Assembly (NCBI GenBank): GCA_021234535.1
Contig: CM037830.1
Location: forward strand, 23,197,116 to 23,261,115
Origin: Stichopus chloronotus
Lineage: Eukaryota; Echinodermata; Holothuroidea; Aspidochirotida; Stichopodidae
Length of the DNA: 64,000 nt
Reading direction: 5' to 3'
In this document: positions 1 through 10,786 of the stretch, one piece after another
How the letters are laid out: each line of letters opens with the position of its first letter
How positions within the stretch are numbered: position 1 is the first letter of the stretch
The notes under the pieces: model-generated
The model's input: the letters and a program-made list of their open reading frames with translations, nothing else
Told to the model about the DNA's origin: nothing
Databases searched by the model: none
Program-made: the position numbers and the translations under genes

Positions 1-140
1 CTTTGCTCAAACTGACCTCAAAGTCAATTCTGACACCGCACCCTCTAAGGCGTAGCTCGCCCTTGTTTGCCTTTTGCTCGAGTGCTGTTCCAACGTGCGT
101 TTTTGCCTCGCGGAAGGCGGCTGTTCCGGGACAAAACCTT
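1..140. repeat. Family A fold-back element, arm cut by the window edge
   Basis: The first ~90 bases match one arm of a fold-back family found about ten times in the window. The core is CACCGCACCCTCTAAGG followed by a CGCCCTTGTTTGCC-type stretch, also seen at 10690-10720 and, reverse complemented, at 13801-13850 and 41490-41530. Bases 95-140 look like the family's inner region, because a similar stretch follows the same arm near 17260-17290. The outer end lies before the window. Confidence 0.6.
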
Positions 141-240
141 GAGTATTCTCGTTTTTCGTTCTGTGTTTTATAGTTTCTGTGGGGAAACTATGCTTATTGT
201 AAATGATCGCGATATGATTGCAGTCTTCAAAATCATCCCA

Positions 241-473
241 AATGAAACGGCAATAGGGCGTTTGTTTTACAGAAAACATTCATATTTTTAAAACCAATGT
301 TTGTGGACGCAGAATGATAGATTATTCAAAATAAGGAAGGACAGTAGTCTTTTTTTTGAGGAGATGAAGCTTTGGCAGACGTTTATTGATGAGACTTAAT
401 GGTTTAGTAATGACTGAAGCTATTCCCTTAGTACGTCATGTTGGCGTATTCTAAACTCTCTATTTCCCTGTAA
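241..473. repeat. Family B TTAA-type element, degenerate copy
   Basis: It shares the left segment (GGGCGTTTGTTTTACAG, then a stretch with ATAGATTATTCAAAATAAG) and the right segment (TTTATTGATGAGACT ... TATTTCCCT) with the better copy at 2508-3106 and the copy at 54600-54957. The middle is much shorter than in the 2508 copy, so this is an internally deleted or differently sized member. The TTAA flanks are not preserved. Confidence 0.6.
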
Positions 474-2507
474 TGTGCTGCTTTGCTGAATCACATACCT
501 ACATTCACACTTCTGGTTTTTGTATCTTGGAGAGGATCTAAGATGATGCTCTATTATTGGTACATGTAGCAAATCACAGTTCATGTTGTAGTTTCTGTGA
601 GGTTGGTTGCTGGAGTCTGCTAGCCATTCACCCTGCTATCCGAGCAGTCGAATAAAGAACAAAACTCAGCTATTTTTTTTAGGATTCTCCTGCAGAAATG
701 TCAGGGAACAAGCTGTGCACTGTGTAGAAAATTGTTGAATTTTTCTAGCAGAAAGTCTTTTTCACTGAGGTAAAGAAGTATCATTTTCTTTAAAGTTCCT
801 ATTTGTGAACCTGTGTCAAGTTAAAATCATGATGTGCACTGTGTGTTCACAGGACTGACCTTTTCCCTCGTCATTGACAAACTGTGTGCTTGTGCATCAA
901 ACATGGTCTCCAGTAGCTGTCGCTTGGTAGTACTGAAATTGTAGTGAAAGAACCTAAATGCAGGATTGCAAGCCCGAAGCAGTAAGCCATATCGATGTAC
1001 TGATTTTGTGGGGTGATCTATTATTAATGGTTGATTCTCCCACTACCCAACCCTGATCTTATTGATATATGCCAGCATCATCAGCTGTCTGTGAATTACA
1101 TACACTGAAGTATCAACTAAAGTAGCGGTATAAAGCCGATTTGTTCCTTAGGTTTGTATCAACACGCGCGGCACATACTTCAGTGCCTGCTGGGTGAACG
1201 TCGAGTGTGCTATAAATAAATTTGCTGCATTTTGTGAAGTGTAACGGTTTGGTCGTGTAAATGAGAAATTTGAACCAGCAGACAAACAACACCCTGCTCC
1301 CTGGTTGAAGTTCATGGTAGCCTTTAACTAATTTGATGCTAGTACACATCCATCATAAATTTGGGAGTTTGCTCACAGAGAGCGGCATTATCAATAGCAG
1401 GCCTGATACATATGTGCCACAAAGATTCCCTCTGCAAGTTATTTCTCAATTTGGTGAAAAATGGTCTGGTGAAAGCTGCATCAAGTGATTGCCTGGATGC
1501 ATTGGTTGATGTTACAACTGGTCTTTCTTCATGGGCTTATATATCACTTTGAATTATTGTGGCAGTCAGACCTTGACAAAAATTTTGAAAGCAAATTGCC
1601 AATTTTTAAAACTGGTATAATTATGTAACGTTGTGCAACAATACAGCCCCGAATTGTAGCCTCACTTTTATACAACACTACTGGCGTGACATTAGGCCTA
1701 ATGACCTAACATTATGTTAGGCCAGTAACTGTGTTTGGTTAAAACTGAGCCTATGATTTTCGGTTAATTTATATTTTACTTCCTTAATCACAGAAACAAG
1801 GATGATTTCACCTATCACCAGCTAAATCCATTTCTTTGTTTTCTAACGAACGATTATGATCACAACACTAACTCTCGATAAGTCTCACATGCTGTACTGT
1901 GTATATACATATCCTGTACGTAATACATTTGCATATCATGTATCGATCACAGCGCACAAAAATTTTTGTCCACTATCACCTGTCACTGTTCACTGTCAAA
2001 GCTGTCAATAATACTGTGACTCCTTTTATAGCGTTGGCTTTTCAACGTACATTAATAATGTACAAACTAAGTACCAATGGATAATGCACAGTCATAGACC
2101 TAGCCAATAACTCCCCAGTGTGGCGACCATAGTGAATTTATTGGTCCCCATTTAACAAGTGTCACTCGCCAGTGGCGAGTTGGCGAGCGTGTTTGTCAAG
2201 GCCTGGTGGCTTTACAACTTCAATGGTACTGACGTGTCAAGAGGTATCCAGTCATTTGGAGAGACGACTAGAAATGGAAAAATTGTATCGTCTGTTGGAT
2301 AAAGGGCTGTGAGTGAACATACACGTAGAATGTCACAGTGACTCACTGATGAAATTAAACCATTTGGTACTCTCTGATAGAATTTCAGGAACTAACGCGA
2401 CAAATGTAAAATGAACTTTTTCTGACGTTTCTTTTTTCATGTACACTTCTACATGACATTCAATTGAAACATTAACAGTGCTGCTTTTTCTGTAATCAAC
2501 AGATTTC

Positions 2508-3106
2508 TTAAAGGGAATTAGGGCATTTGTTTTACAGAAAACAAAAATCATATTTCTAAAAACAATTATGGTGGACACAGTATAATAGATTATTCAAAAT
2601 AAGTCAGGACGGTGGCCTTCTTTAGGGAACCCTCAAAAATCTAATCCAAGATCATCTTAGAGCAGTTGTTGCTACCATTGTAATAAGGATAGCAACCAGA
2701 CAGTAATGAGTCACACTCCAGTTCACATATCTTCTGGCCTCACAGAGCCCATGTAAAGGCTGTATTCACTCAAGCATGTGGGATATGTAGGCTGCATTGT
2801 GAGAAGCAGTGTGGACCTTTGTGGACCCAAGATGATCTGAAGTTAGATGTGTGAGGCTTTCCTCATAAGGAAATACATTTTTCACAGATAGTAATTCAGT
2901 TATTTGTTGCTGAAGATTAATTTGTTCACCCAAACTTCATAAATTCAAATGATGCATTTTCCAGAAGTCATCCTAGATGCATAATATTTTGAGCAGATGG
3001 AGCTTTTCAAGATGTTTATTGATGAGACTGAAAGGTTTAACAATGATAGAAGCTATTTTGTTCGTAGGTTGTGTTGAATCATTGTAAATGCCCTACTTCC
3101 CTTTAA
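2508..3106. mobile_element. Family B MITE-like element with inverted ends and TTAA flanks
   Basis: The left end reads TTAA-AGGGAATTAGGGCATTT. The right end reads AAATGCCCTACTTCCCT-TTAA, which is its inverted complement with about one mismatch. TTAA on both sides looks like a target-site duplication, as produced by TTAA-specific DNA transposons (piggyBac and Kolobok superfamilies). The element is about 0.6 kb and has no transposase frame, so it is a non-autonomous copy. The outermost AGG fits what I recall of Kolobok termini better than piggyBac, but that is inference. Related copies are at 241-473 and 54600-54957. Confidence 0.65.
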
Positions 3107-3515
3107 CAACTAGCTTTACAGACAGTTACCATTGTTCTAATTTTTCCAGCCAGAATGAGGAGAGGGAGGGGGGGGGTTAAGGATTGTCTGCATTAGATTA
3201 CATGGTTTTGTTTCTAAAGCAGTTGAATACTACAAGAATGTAAATGTAAGGTTACATTCTGTTGAATTCATTGTAGTTTGCATTCTAGATGCCATTTACA
3301 TGTATGTCTTTGATAGGAAATCAAACCTTATACCTCTGCATAAATTGCTGTATGATGCAGCCACCTGCCATGAAAGAAAAGGGACGATGTACTGTATTTG
3401 TGTATTTATAGCTGACGATGCTTGCTTTTGGCTCTGCTCTGTATAATCAAATGGGTTGTAACATGAACTTCTCTGGTTATTATAAGGTGTCATGATTGTG
3501 GCTGACATGTTGTTA

Positions 3516-3529
3516 GTAACCATGGCAAC
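3516..3529. promoter_or_regulatory. RFX X-box-like inverted repeat (intronic)
   Basis: GTAACCATGGCAAC matches the RFX X-box pattern GTNRCC, 2-nt spacer, RGNAAC. RFX factors drive ciliary and neuronal genes in animals. Only the sequence match is visible; activity is unproven. A fully palindromic version lies at 25360-25373. Confidence 0.25.
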
Positions 3530-4542
3530 TGGTGTGATGTGATATTGACTCTAATGATGGAATGGCTTGTCAGAGAGCTTTGCAGGTAAGTAGCTGGATT
3601 TGGAGGCTTAATACATCCCAAATCCCACTAGTACTTGGTTGTCACTTGATCTGTGGTTTAGGCTGCTGGTCTAGCTTTGTATATTTTGTACCTGGATCAT
3701 TTCATAATGTTTGGCTCATCCAGTTGCCATGTTATCACCTGCTTGCATTGGAATGTACAGCCACGTTTCGGAGGCCGTGACTTTTTGAGACTGAGTTTTG
3801 TAGGGGTGACGTTACATTATGCTACGCAACACTGAAGCTGGGATGTTGCAGCACTGCTGAGTATTATGTATAGAGTAAGTACAGCATGAAATGTGTTGTA
3901 CTGTGCTGTCTGCACGTGGGCACTAATCCAAAACAGTGTTTCACAGTTTGAGAGTTTGCTTCCTCCGAGGAGGCCCTTCTAGAATCCTTAACATGATGGG
4001 TTTCTGATTGATTTGCCCATCTGTGTATTCAGAAGCTCAGTTTAATTCTCATGAGACAGGCACCTGTCACAAAAAATAAAAAGAAGTGAATAACTTGATG
4101 GGGATTAAAACTTTATCTTATAATCCCAACGGGATACCATATTCACCCATCTACAAAAAAGTATGTACAATACTGCATAGACTCACATCGTGCCATCAAC
4201 GGGTACGGTATGATGTCTGCCACATTTAAGGTCTTGCTCTCTGTTCCAAGTGCCTCTTTTCAGACCACTGTGTGCATAATTTTTTTCTTTTAATTTGGGG
4301 AAAGTTTTGATCTTAAAACTGTGTTTCTTTCAGACAGGTCTCAAGTTAAAGATATATTTATGTACAATGTTACTCCAAATCAAGCCATAATTAGCCTTCT
4401 CTCTGGAAGACAGTAGAACAGAAATTGAATAGTCACAATTTGCAAAAAAAAAAAAAAAATCCTCACATTTGTCAATATGACAGAAAGGACACAGATGAAA
4501 ATCAAACTTTTGTTGAAGTTAAAAACATTTAAATGAACTAAA

Positions 4543-4697
4543 TTCACATCGTAGACATATACTTATCTCTAGGCTTACAAGAAGTGGCATCAGAGTAGTT
4601 TTTGATTGCACTTTGAGCTAGTTCAAACTTAGTGCATTAGTGAAGCAAGGGGTAGTTACAGCCACTTGTGAATACCAGCACCAGTGAGTTGTGGGGA
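4543..4697. mobile_element. Family A fold-back MITE, short full-length copy
   Basis: It begins TTCACATCGTAGACATATAC and ends CACCAGTGAGTTGTGGGGA, the same two ends as the copy at 10597-10786. The right part includes GCATTAGTGAAGCAAGGGG and CACTTGTGAATACC. The GC-rich inner arms are largely missing in this copy. It contains no coding capacity. Confidence 0.65.
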
Positions 4698-4896
4698 AGT
4701 GTGTGTGCTTTTTTGTAGATTGTCAGATTTTCTGCCCTAAGTTTATTTCTTGTAAGCAATCCTTTGAAGTAACAGTTTGTATGAAGACTGTCACAGAGAG
4801 TATGCCAAGTCTTTATCACCCCTTACAGAAGTGGAACGTCTTGCAATTGCCAGCTTGTGCAAGCTTGTAAGTGCTACTTTTGGCTAGTGCAATTGC

Positions 4897-5172
4897 ATTC
4901 ACAGCACGTACTAACTACCCCTCATGTAACCTATGCATTACTGTATTGACTATGGTCTAGCATCCGGCAATTGTGTGTGTGTGTGTGTGGTAATGGCCAC
5001 CGTCCTTCCATAATTGCCAGCCTTTTGGTCTAGCAGGGATGTTTGCTGCACTCATTTGCATCCATTCCAATCTGCTTCACCAATTCCCATTCTTTTGGGA
5101 ATTTTGTACGTAGCTGGCTTCTTTCCATCCTCTCCTCCTCTTCCAGGACCTTTTTGATGAGTATCCTTTTTA
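4897..5172. repeat. Family E dispersed repeat with internal (TG)n
   Basis: It aligns by eye with 36196-36470 over its whole length. Shared blocks include ACCTATGCATTACTGTATTG, ATGGTCTAGCATC, a (TG)n run at the same place (4972-4989 here), AATTGCCAGCCTTTTGGTCT and, at the far end, GATGAGTATCCTTTTT. Both copies start ATTCACAGC(A/G)CGTACT. It has no open frame and its origin is unknown. Confidence 0.65.
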
Positions 5173-5594
5173 TTTGGGTTTTTTTCCCCGTAGTAAACTT
5201 TGTTTTCTTATACGTGTGTATTTACGTGGGAATGGGGCCAGGCCTGTTCCCTGTTGCTTTGGTGTTACATATAGTAGTTGTTGAGACTATGTCATTAATT
5301 AATTCCAGGGGGGGAGGGGGGGCTGGTAGGAAAAGACTGGCAGTGGTGGGTGATAGTGAGCAAGGGTACGTAACTTGATGCTACAGTCTTGAAACATTCC
5401 CATTCCCTCACCCTTCCAAAACAGAGCATGCCTTCTTGGAAACATTTGTTTCTTGAACATGAATTAATTTTACATTTGTCACTTTTGTACTTACTTTTTG
5501 TATTTCTTTGTTCCTTAAAAAACTTTGAAATGGGTTACTTATAGACACTGTCTGTTAGGAGATGTTGTTAAAATCTTCCTTTTTTCGTCCTCAG

Positions 5595-5684
5595 ACTGCA
5601 CGCCTTGCCCGTATACGTCTAGCTAGAAATGCCAGCGGAAATGCCTTTGTGTCCAGGAAGAAGGAAGCAGATAGACTAGCAGAA
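5595..5684 (+). CDS. KCND (Shal): Shal/Kv4 potassium channel, exon for the start of the C-terminal tail
   Basis: A 90-nt phase-0 exon translating to 30 residues: TARLARIRLARNASGNAF, then a VSRKKEADRLAE segment. The ARLARIR motif and the following basic stretch are hallmarks of the cytoplasmic tail just after S6 in Shal (Kv4) channels. These are A-type K+ channels that pass transient somatodendritic current. The acceptor is strong: a pyrimidine-rich run ending CGTCCTCAG at 5594. The donor GTGAGT starts at 5685. The next exon continues in frame at 19901. The membrane-spanning part is upstream of the window. Identification rests on the order of three successive Shal-tail blocks across the gene, so I am confident of the family. 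Which paralogue it is cannot be told from the tail; most invertebrates have a single Shal gene. Confidence 0.9.
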
Positions 5685-7162
5685 GTGAGTTAACTTGAAA
5701 ATGTTTTTCATAGGCAATGATGCCGACCTTCTTCTATTGTTTGTATCGTATGGTATTTTGTGGTCTTTTTTTGTGGTCTTTTCTTTTTTTTGTGTGTGTA
5801 TATAAATGTATCATTTCCTTCATTCATTACACACATATTTGAAAGGCAGTCTTCTTGATTCAGCTTTAACCAGAAAGGCACAGGTTATGTTCACCCGTGA
5901 CATTTTGATGTGGGGCTATTTCTTTCACTCCTTACTTACTCAACTTTTGGTCTCAACACAGTAATGGGCTCAAATACATCATGACAATTGTGCTGGTTAA
6001 TTCCTATTGCACCTGATTACAACACCTCCCCTTCATTGGAGAGCCAATGATCCATTTTCATAAAAGAAAGAAGAAAGAAAAAAAATCAGTCTCTAGCTAG
6101 TTAGTTGCCTCTATCTTACAGGTTGATTACCAGTAATTTGAATGTACATTGTAGTAGCACTGAACTTTTAATCATGAAGTTGGAAAGTTTTGTCGGTTGC
6201 TTCCCCCAAAAAATCTCCCGATCTGACGTTATCGATATTATTGCTGCACATGTGTTGCACCACATGTTCACTCAAAGCAAACATATTTTCGGTCGAAAAA
6301 AATGACAGTAGTCTGGCCTCCTGAAATATTATACTATGAAGCACAGCAATGATGGCTTTCCAGTGTTCCATTTCCACCAGCCGTCTTTCTTCCGTGAGCC
6401 TCACTCGCTTCGGAGACGAGAGTCGCACGGTTGACGTCGTCGTCGATTGATCTGCTTCATCACAAGTACGGGGCAAACTCTGCTGTTTCATTACCTTGAT
6501 CCAGAGTGCTTGTGTCCAAAATTTGTGTTTGTTCAGATGATCTGTCCATGGTTCTCTACATAGCAGACAATATTGTTCGTTAAAATGAGGATTGCATTTG
6601 AAAAGACAACTGAAAAAAGAAGTCTACAACCACATGTACAGTAGTTTCATGCCCTTCCAGAATGATTTTGTCGTTCACTCCTCTGTCACAATGCAACTGC
6701 TGGAACCCCCCTTTCCCCCTGGTCAGTGAGGCTTGATAACCTTTGACCTGGATGCTGAAAAAAAAAACCCTCTGGTCAGTAAGGCTTGATAACATTTGAC
6801 CTAGATGCTGAAAAAAAAACCCACCTGAACTAAAAGCGATAACTGTAGCAGATCTTGAGAGATTCAGGACAAGTCATGAGAGGAGAGAATATTTCTGCAA
6901 CAGAAGTGGATGCAGATGACTATAGAAGAATTTGAAAGAGTACAGTCTTCTGCTATTAGTAAGTCTTTGGGAGGTAGATTAGGATGAGGGACATGAGCAT
7001 ATACACTCCTAAGTAAAGTGAGACCTCTTCTGGCTTAAAACTGGGATACGTGTTGCACTGACAGTCACCTGGTCTTGTCTTCGTTCTTCATCATGCAGTG
7101 CACCAGGGAAGATAAAATAGGGGAAAAGATCATCTGTCACAAAGTCTGAAAGAGATCTATGC

Positions 7163-7325
7163 ATCCAAATCGAAGATGTATGTACTTACCCCTTACTTAC
7201 ACCATTCCTCCGTGCCTTCTATGCCCTATGAAGGCAGAGCTAGGGCATAGAGGGCACGGTGCAATGGTGTAAGCAAGGGGTAACTATACTCGCTCATGAG
7301 TAGCCACACCAGTGAATTCTGGGGA
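7163..7325. mobile_element. Family A fold-back MITE, compact hairpin copy
   Basis: Both arms are present with almost no inner spacer. CCGTGCCTTCTATGCCCT at 7210-7227 is nearly the perfect inverted complement of AGGGCATAGAGGGCACGG at 7242-7259, leaving a 14-nt loop. Further out, CTTACCCCTTACTTACACCATT pairs with the AATGGTGTAAGCAAGGGGTAA side. The right end, CCAGTGAATTCTGGGGA, matches the family terminus with a few changes. As RNA it would fold into one long hairpin. Confidence 0.75.
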
Positions 7326-7329
7326 ATTC

Positions 7330-7400
7330 ATCTTCCAGATATTTGAATATGAAAATTTTCTCAACATTTTTGTTGGCTCGACAAAATTCAGACTCTCCCA
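7330..7400 (-). repeat. Family F dispersed repeat fragment (inverted)
   Basis: Reverse complemented, this reads GGAGAGTCTGAATTTTGTCG, then AGCCAACAAAAATGTTGAG and TTCAAATATCTGGAAGAT. It aligns with 17515-17610 and 35935-36005 on the + strand. It directly abuts the family A element ending at 7325. The homology may continue to higher coordinates, but I could not follow it. Confidence 0.5.
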
Positions 7401-9381
7401 GATAGCCTAGCCATCGATATTGTTGGTAGCTTATGGGGTGCAGTAAGTGGTGAAGGGACCTGAAATCGTTGATCACTCTTGGAGCATCCAATGTCGTGAG
7501 TTGTGGGATGCCCTGTTCTCTTTGGTATGCAAACTGAATTAGTATACCCCCGTATGCTATTTCATGAATGGCTCGTTTTCCTTGAGTGATATCATTTTTG
7601 TTGTTGAATTTCTTGATGTTTGCGCATAACACCATGCTTTTATAGTGCTGATATTCAGCACCATCGTGAAAAATACATATAACAGAAGTGAGAAGTGAAT
7701 TTCAAGGTTTTGGTGATTTTTTGAAAGAAAGGAACACTCATTCCCCTTAACCCACACCCTAGTCCTGCAGCGATTCATCCATCCTTTCTGGAAAGTGTAT
7801 TATAGTTACAAAAAATAATTCCACTATCATGACTGCAGTTTTGACAACAATTGCGCAAATATGTGAATTCATCCCACAGATTTTCTGCTTCACAAAATTC
7901 TTTGGTTTCAAGGTTTCGGAGTTTCTCTAGATGTTCTTTCAGGCAGGAACATTCCATTTATTCAGATGGGTGGCACTGTTTTTGGTTTAGAAAACAGGTA
8001 AGCATCTGATACTTATATGGTGACATGAGTTATCATAGATCTCTGCTGTCATAGTGTTGGCATTTGTTAACTTTGACTGCTCTGCAGCACAAATCTAAAA
8101 ATAATGAAAAAAAGAGGAGCCAAGACAAAGTCAGATTTTTCTGTTGACAATTTAATGGTTTCTTGGGTCTAACTCAGATTCTGTATTAAAATACAATTGA
8201 TAGCCCTTAGTACAGTAAGTGCATTGCTAGTAGTATGGTGGGTTTTCCTTTAGTTCAGTACTTCAGTGGCTTGGTTGATTTCATAATGCTTGCTTCCTTA
8301 ACGGGTGAAGAATTATCAAACTCAATATCATGGAAAGTTTGTCACACAATGATCCTGTGGCCAAACCAAATTCTCTCAATGTTAAAGAAGTCGTATTTTA
8401 TAACTTTATTGCAGTCAGAACCAGTCACAGCTCATTAATCTCTCCGGAGCAAAATGCAGGGCCAGCCTATAGCTAAACCAAGCAGGAATTGGAATATGAA
8501 CAAGCTGACCGAGTGCTTAACATGATGGCTGGATGGCCATTAGAAAGAGGGAGAAATGTGCCACATTGCCTGGGAGAGTGAGAGGGAGGGGAGGGGAGGG
8601 GGGAGGGTAGATAAAGGCCCGAATGACGGGTGTTCATACTTCTATTGAAAAGAAAAAAGGGTGGAAAACAGATGCAAATCCTGTAGCAATTTTACACAAG
8701 AGGAAGTTGCTGCTGCTGTGTGAATATATCATTTTGCCCTGCATAAACCACTTATATTCAGAGAAAATGAATAACTTCCTCAGATGTAATTGATATTGCA
8801 ATTAATTGGATCTTGCCAGCATATTTATGACTATAACGTCTGATCATCAGAACTGAAACAAATTAGTGTCCTAGACGAATTGGTTAACCCTGTTCCATCC
8901 AGCCCTTTTGTTGTTTAAATACAACAGTGTGATGATTGTGGTTGTCATTTGCCTGGAACACTAGTTAGCGATGGTGAGTTAGAGGGTAACCTCCCTGCTT
9001 CGGATCTTGGTAATGTGTTGTCTTGGTGTCGAGACCTGCCAGTTTGCAATTTTTGGATGTCTGAAACGATTCACTTTGAAGACTTAGGTTTTTACTTCGA
9101 TTTCAGTTCATCTTCTCCTCTGTTGGCTCAAATCTTTGTCAGTTCATTTTGTGCTTCTCCGTTATGGAATAGTTGAAAAAAAAAACCCCTGAAAGAAACC
9201 GTATGAAAGAAGTGGCCGCCATGATGCCTCGCTTATCTCTGCATAACCGTCGTACTCTGCTTAACTTGTCACGTACCACCCCATCGTCGGGCCTCATCCT
9301 GTTGCATTTATGAAGCTGCTTGTATTATAGCCCTTGAATGAATAGACACCAACTGCTGTCCATCTGTATAAGTAGTTTTAA

Positions 9382-10050
9382 TCATTTCGACCAATTTGGG
9401 AAACAGTAATATGCTGCAGCAGCCACTTGTGCTCTCAAGGTCTTTCGCATACATGTTAAGTGATGGCGATGTTGGTATCGTAATGAGATTTTAATCCTCT
9501 CCTGGGACACAGTCACCAGCTCAGGGAAGCGAGCGAGGACAGAGAGCAGAGTGAGATTGGGAAGCTCAGAGATGTGAAGACCAATGATTGAATTACCTCG
9601 CAGAGGTGTAAGGCTCGACTGCTCGGCTCGCGATAATAGTATAGTAGTGCGCCCAGTGGTATTTCCCCGACGAAATAATTGGTCAAAAATTCTCAAGGGT
9701 ATGGTCAAAGAATATCGAGAATGCATGTCAATTGACACAATCTTGGAGTCAGTTTGAAATGTAAGTGTCAGACGACCGGAGGAAGATGATGAGAAGTTTG
9801 CGTCAGAAGTTAACGTCATCCCTCTGCCGTAGAAATAATTTCCTTGAAAGCAGTCAACAGTCGCTGCCTCACAGCTGGTGCCTGGTGTTGAGGATGTACA
9901 CATGTGATGAAACTCACTCGCTTGGCAGGATTTAAGGTGTGGCGGGGGCGGAGGGGGTTTAACTGTCCCAGCTGTCATGAGCCAAGAGCCAAAGAAAGGA
10001 TCGTCATCTCCTTCACAATTGAGGCAACACTTACCCTTGAACGACATCAC
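9382..10050 (-). CDS. Unidentified 222-codon open frame, antisense in the Shal intron (status uncertain)
   Basis: This is an uninterrupted frame of 222 codons, the longest without a clear family in the window. It has a proline run (six P near residue 33), a Ser run (near residue 88) and then a hydrophobic-alternating region with SLTIPLRIFDQLF, GRTTILLSRAEQSSL, GNSIIGLHISEL and ERIKISLRYQ. That last part looks faintly like the beta-sandwich that precedes the GPS in GAIN domains of adhesion GPCRs. The resemblance is by eye only, and I could not find the Cys/Trp-rich GPS that should follow. A possible acceptor lies before the GTSCEAATVDC segment and a possible donor (GTATGC) after ...HHLT, so it could be an exon of a nested antisense gene, a decayed copy, or chance. 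A stop-free run this long is mildly unlikely by chance in 64 kb. Confidence 0.25.
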   Translation of the reverse strand: MMSFKGKCCLNCEGDDDPFFGSWLMTAGTVKPPPPPPHLKSCQASEFHHMCTSSTPGTSCEAATVDCFQGNYFYGRGMTLTSDANFSSSSSGRLTLTFQTDSKIVSIDMHSRYSLTIPLRIFDQLFRRGNTTGRTTILLSRAEQSSLTPLRGNSIIGLHISELPNLTLLSVLARFPELVTVSQERIKISLRYQHRHHLTCMRKTLRAQVAAAAYYCFPNWSK

Positions 10051-10596
10051 TCTTTCCCAGCCTCATCAATTCCACAGTTAGGTTTGTTGAGGTATTTAAT
10101 GGTTGCATGTGAAATTGGCGCTGCTTCTGAGAAAGACCTGAGCACGGTTTGCTTGTGTTCAGGATTAGACTTTGTTTGGTAGTAAAGGGCAGTCCAGGTT
10201 AAAAAAAGCTTTGTGATGCATGACAGCGAAGAGTTTTGCATTCAATCATACCCTGTCAGTTTCGGCAGATATTGTCAGTTACCAACTTTTTTCTGCAGAA
10301 GTGAACTTGAAGCAAACAGGTCATGATGACATGCCATTGTTGCAGGTGTGCAGGAAATTTATTTGAGTTTCTTTCGAAGCAGCAGGACTGCTCAAGCATT
10401 AGAATTATATGTAACTGCAAAAGGTACAACAGTTTGACATACTGTACTCTCTCCTACTTATATTTTGCTCGTAACTATTTACATGTAGCCGGCAAACATG
10501 ACTGAAACACAGACGTATAACTGCCAAAAAGTTTTGGACAAACTGCTTCTATCTGACAGAAAATGTAGGTTACGTTGTTGATTTTGTTACACTATT

Positions 10597-10786
10597 TTCA
10601 CATCGTAGACATATACCTCACCCCTTGCCTCACTAATGCATACATTTGACCCATGCTGAAATCGTCCTTGAAACTAATTCTAGCACCGCACCCTCTAAGG
10701 CCTAGCCCGCCCTCGTTTGTATGCGTCGGTCAGGCAAGGGGGTAGTTATAGTCACTTGTGAATACCCACACCAGGAAGTTATGGAG
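10597..10786. mobile_element. Family A fold-back MITE, full copy
   Basis: It begins TTCACATCGTAGACATATAC and ends AAGTTATGGAGA, a variant of GAGTTGTGGGGA. The left arm carries CACCCCTTGCCTCACTAATG and GCACCGCACCCTCTAAGG. The right arm carries CAGGCAAGGGGGTAGTTATA and CACTTGTGAATACCCACACC. The left arm is long and the right arm short, so the hairpin is asymmetric. No obvious duplicated target site could be read from the flanks. Confidence 0.7.

Larger units (their letters stand above)
1..5594 (+). other. Intron (or introns) of the Shal gene upstream of the first visible exon
   Basis: No coding exon is recognisable here. It precedes the splice acceptor at 5593-5594, so it is at least partly intron. 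The missing N-terminal exons (T1, S1-S6, pore) must be further upstream. It contains repeat copies at 1-140, 241-473, 2508-3106, 4543-4697 and 4897-5172, homopolymer runs (for example A at 4445-4459) and G-rich runs near 3170 and 5310. The remainder is unique AT-rich sequence with only short chance reading frames. Confidence 0.6.

Noticed and set aside
5043..5378. Open frame of 111 codons on the + strand, just before the first Shal exon
   Set aside because: It overlaps the family E repeat and reads through a G-run. Its frame does not join the exon at 5595.
6168..6491. Open frame of 107 codons on the - strand near the first exon
   Set aside because: No recognisable domain, no splice context I could defend, and not supported by any other copy.
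7294..7635. Open frame of 113 codons on the - strand
   Set aside because: Its C-terminal part runs through the family F and family A repeats, so the frame is most likely incidental to repeat sequence.
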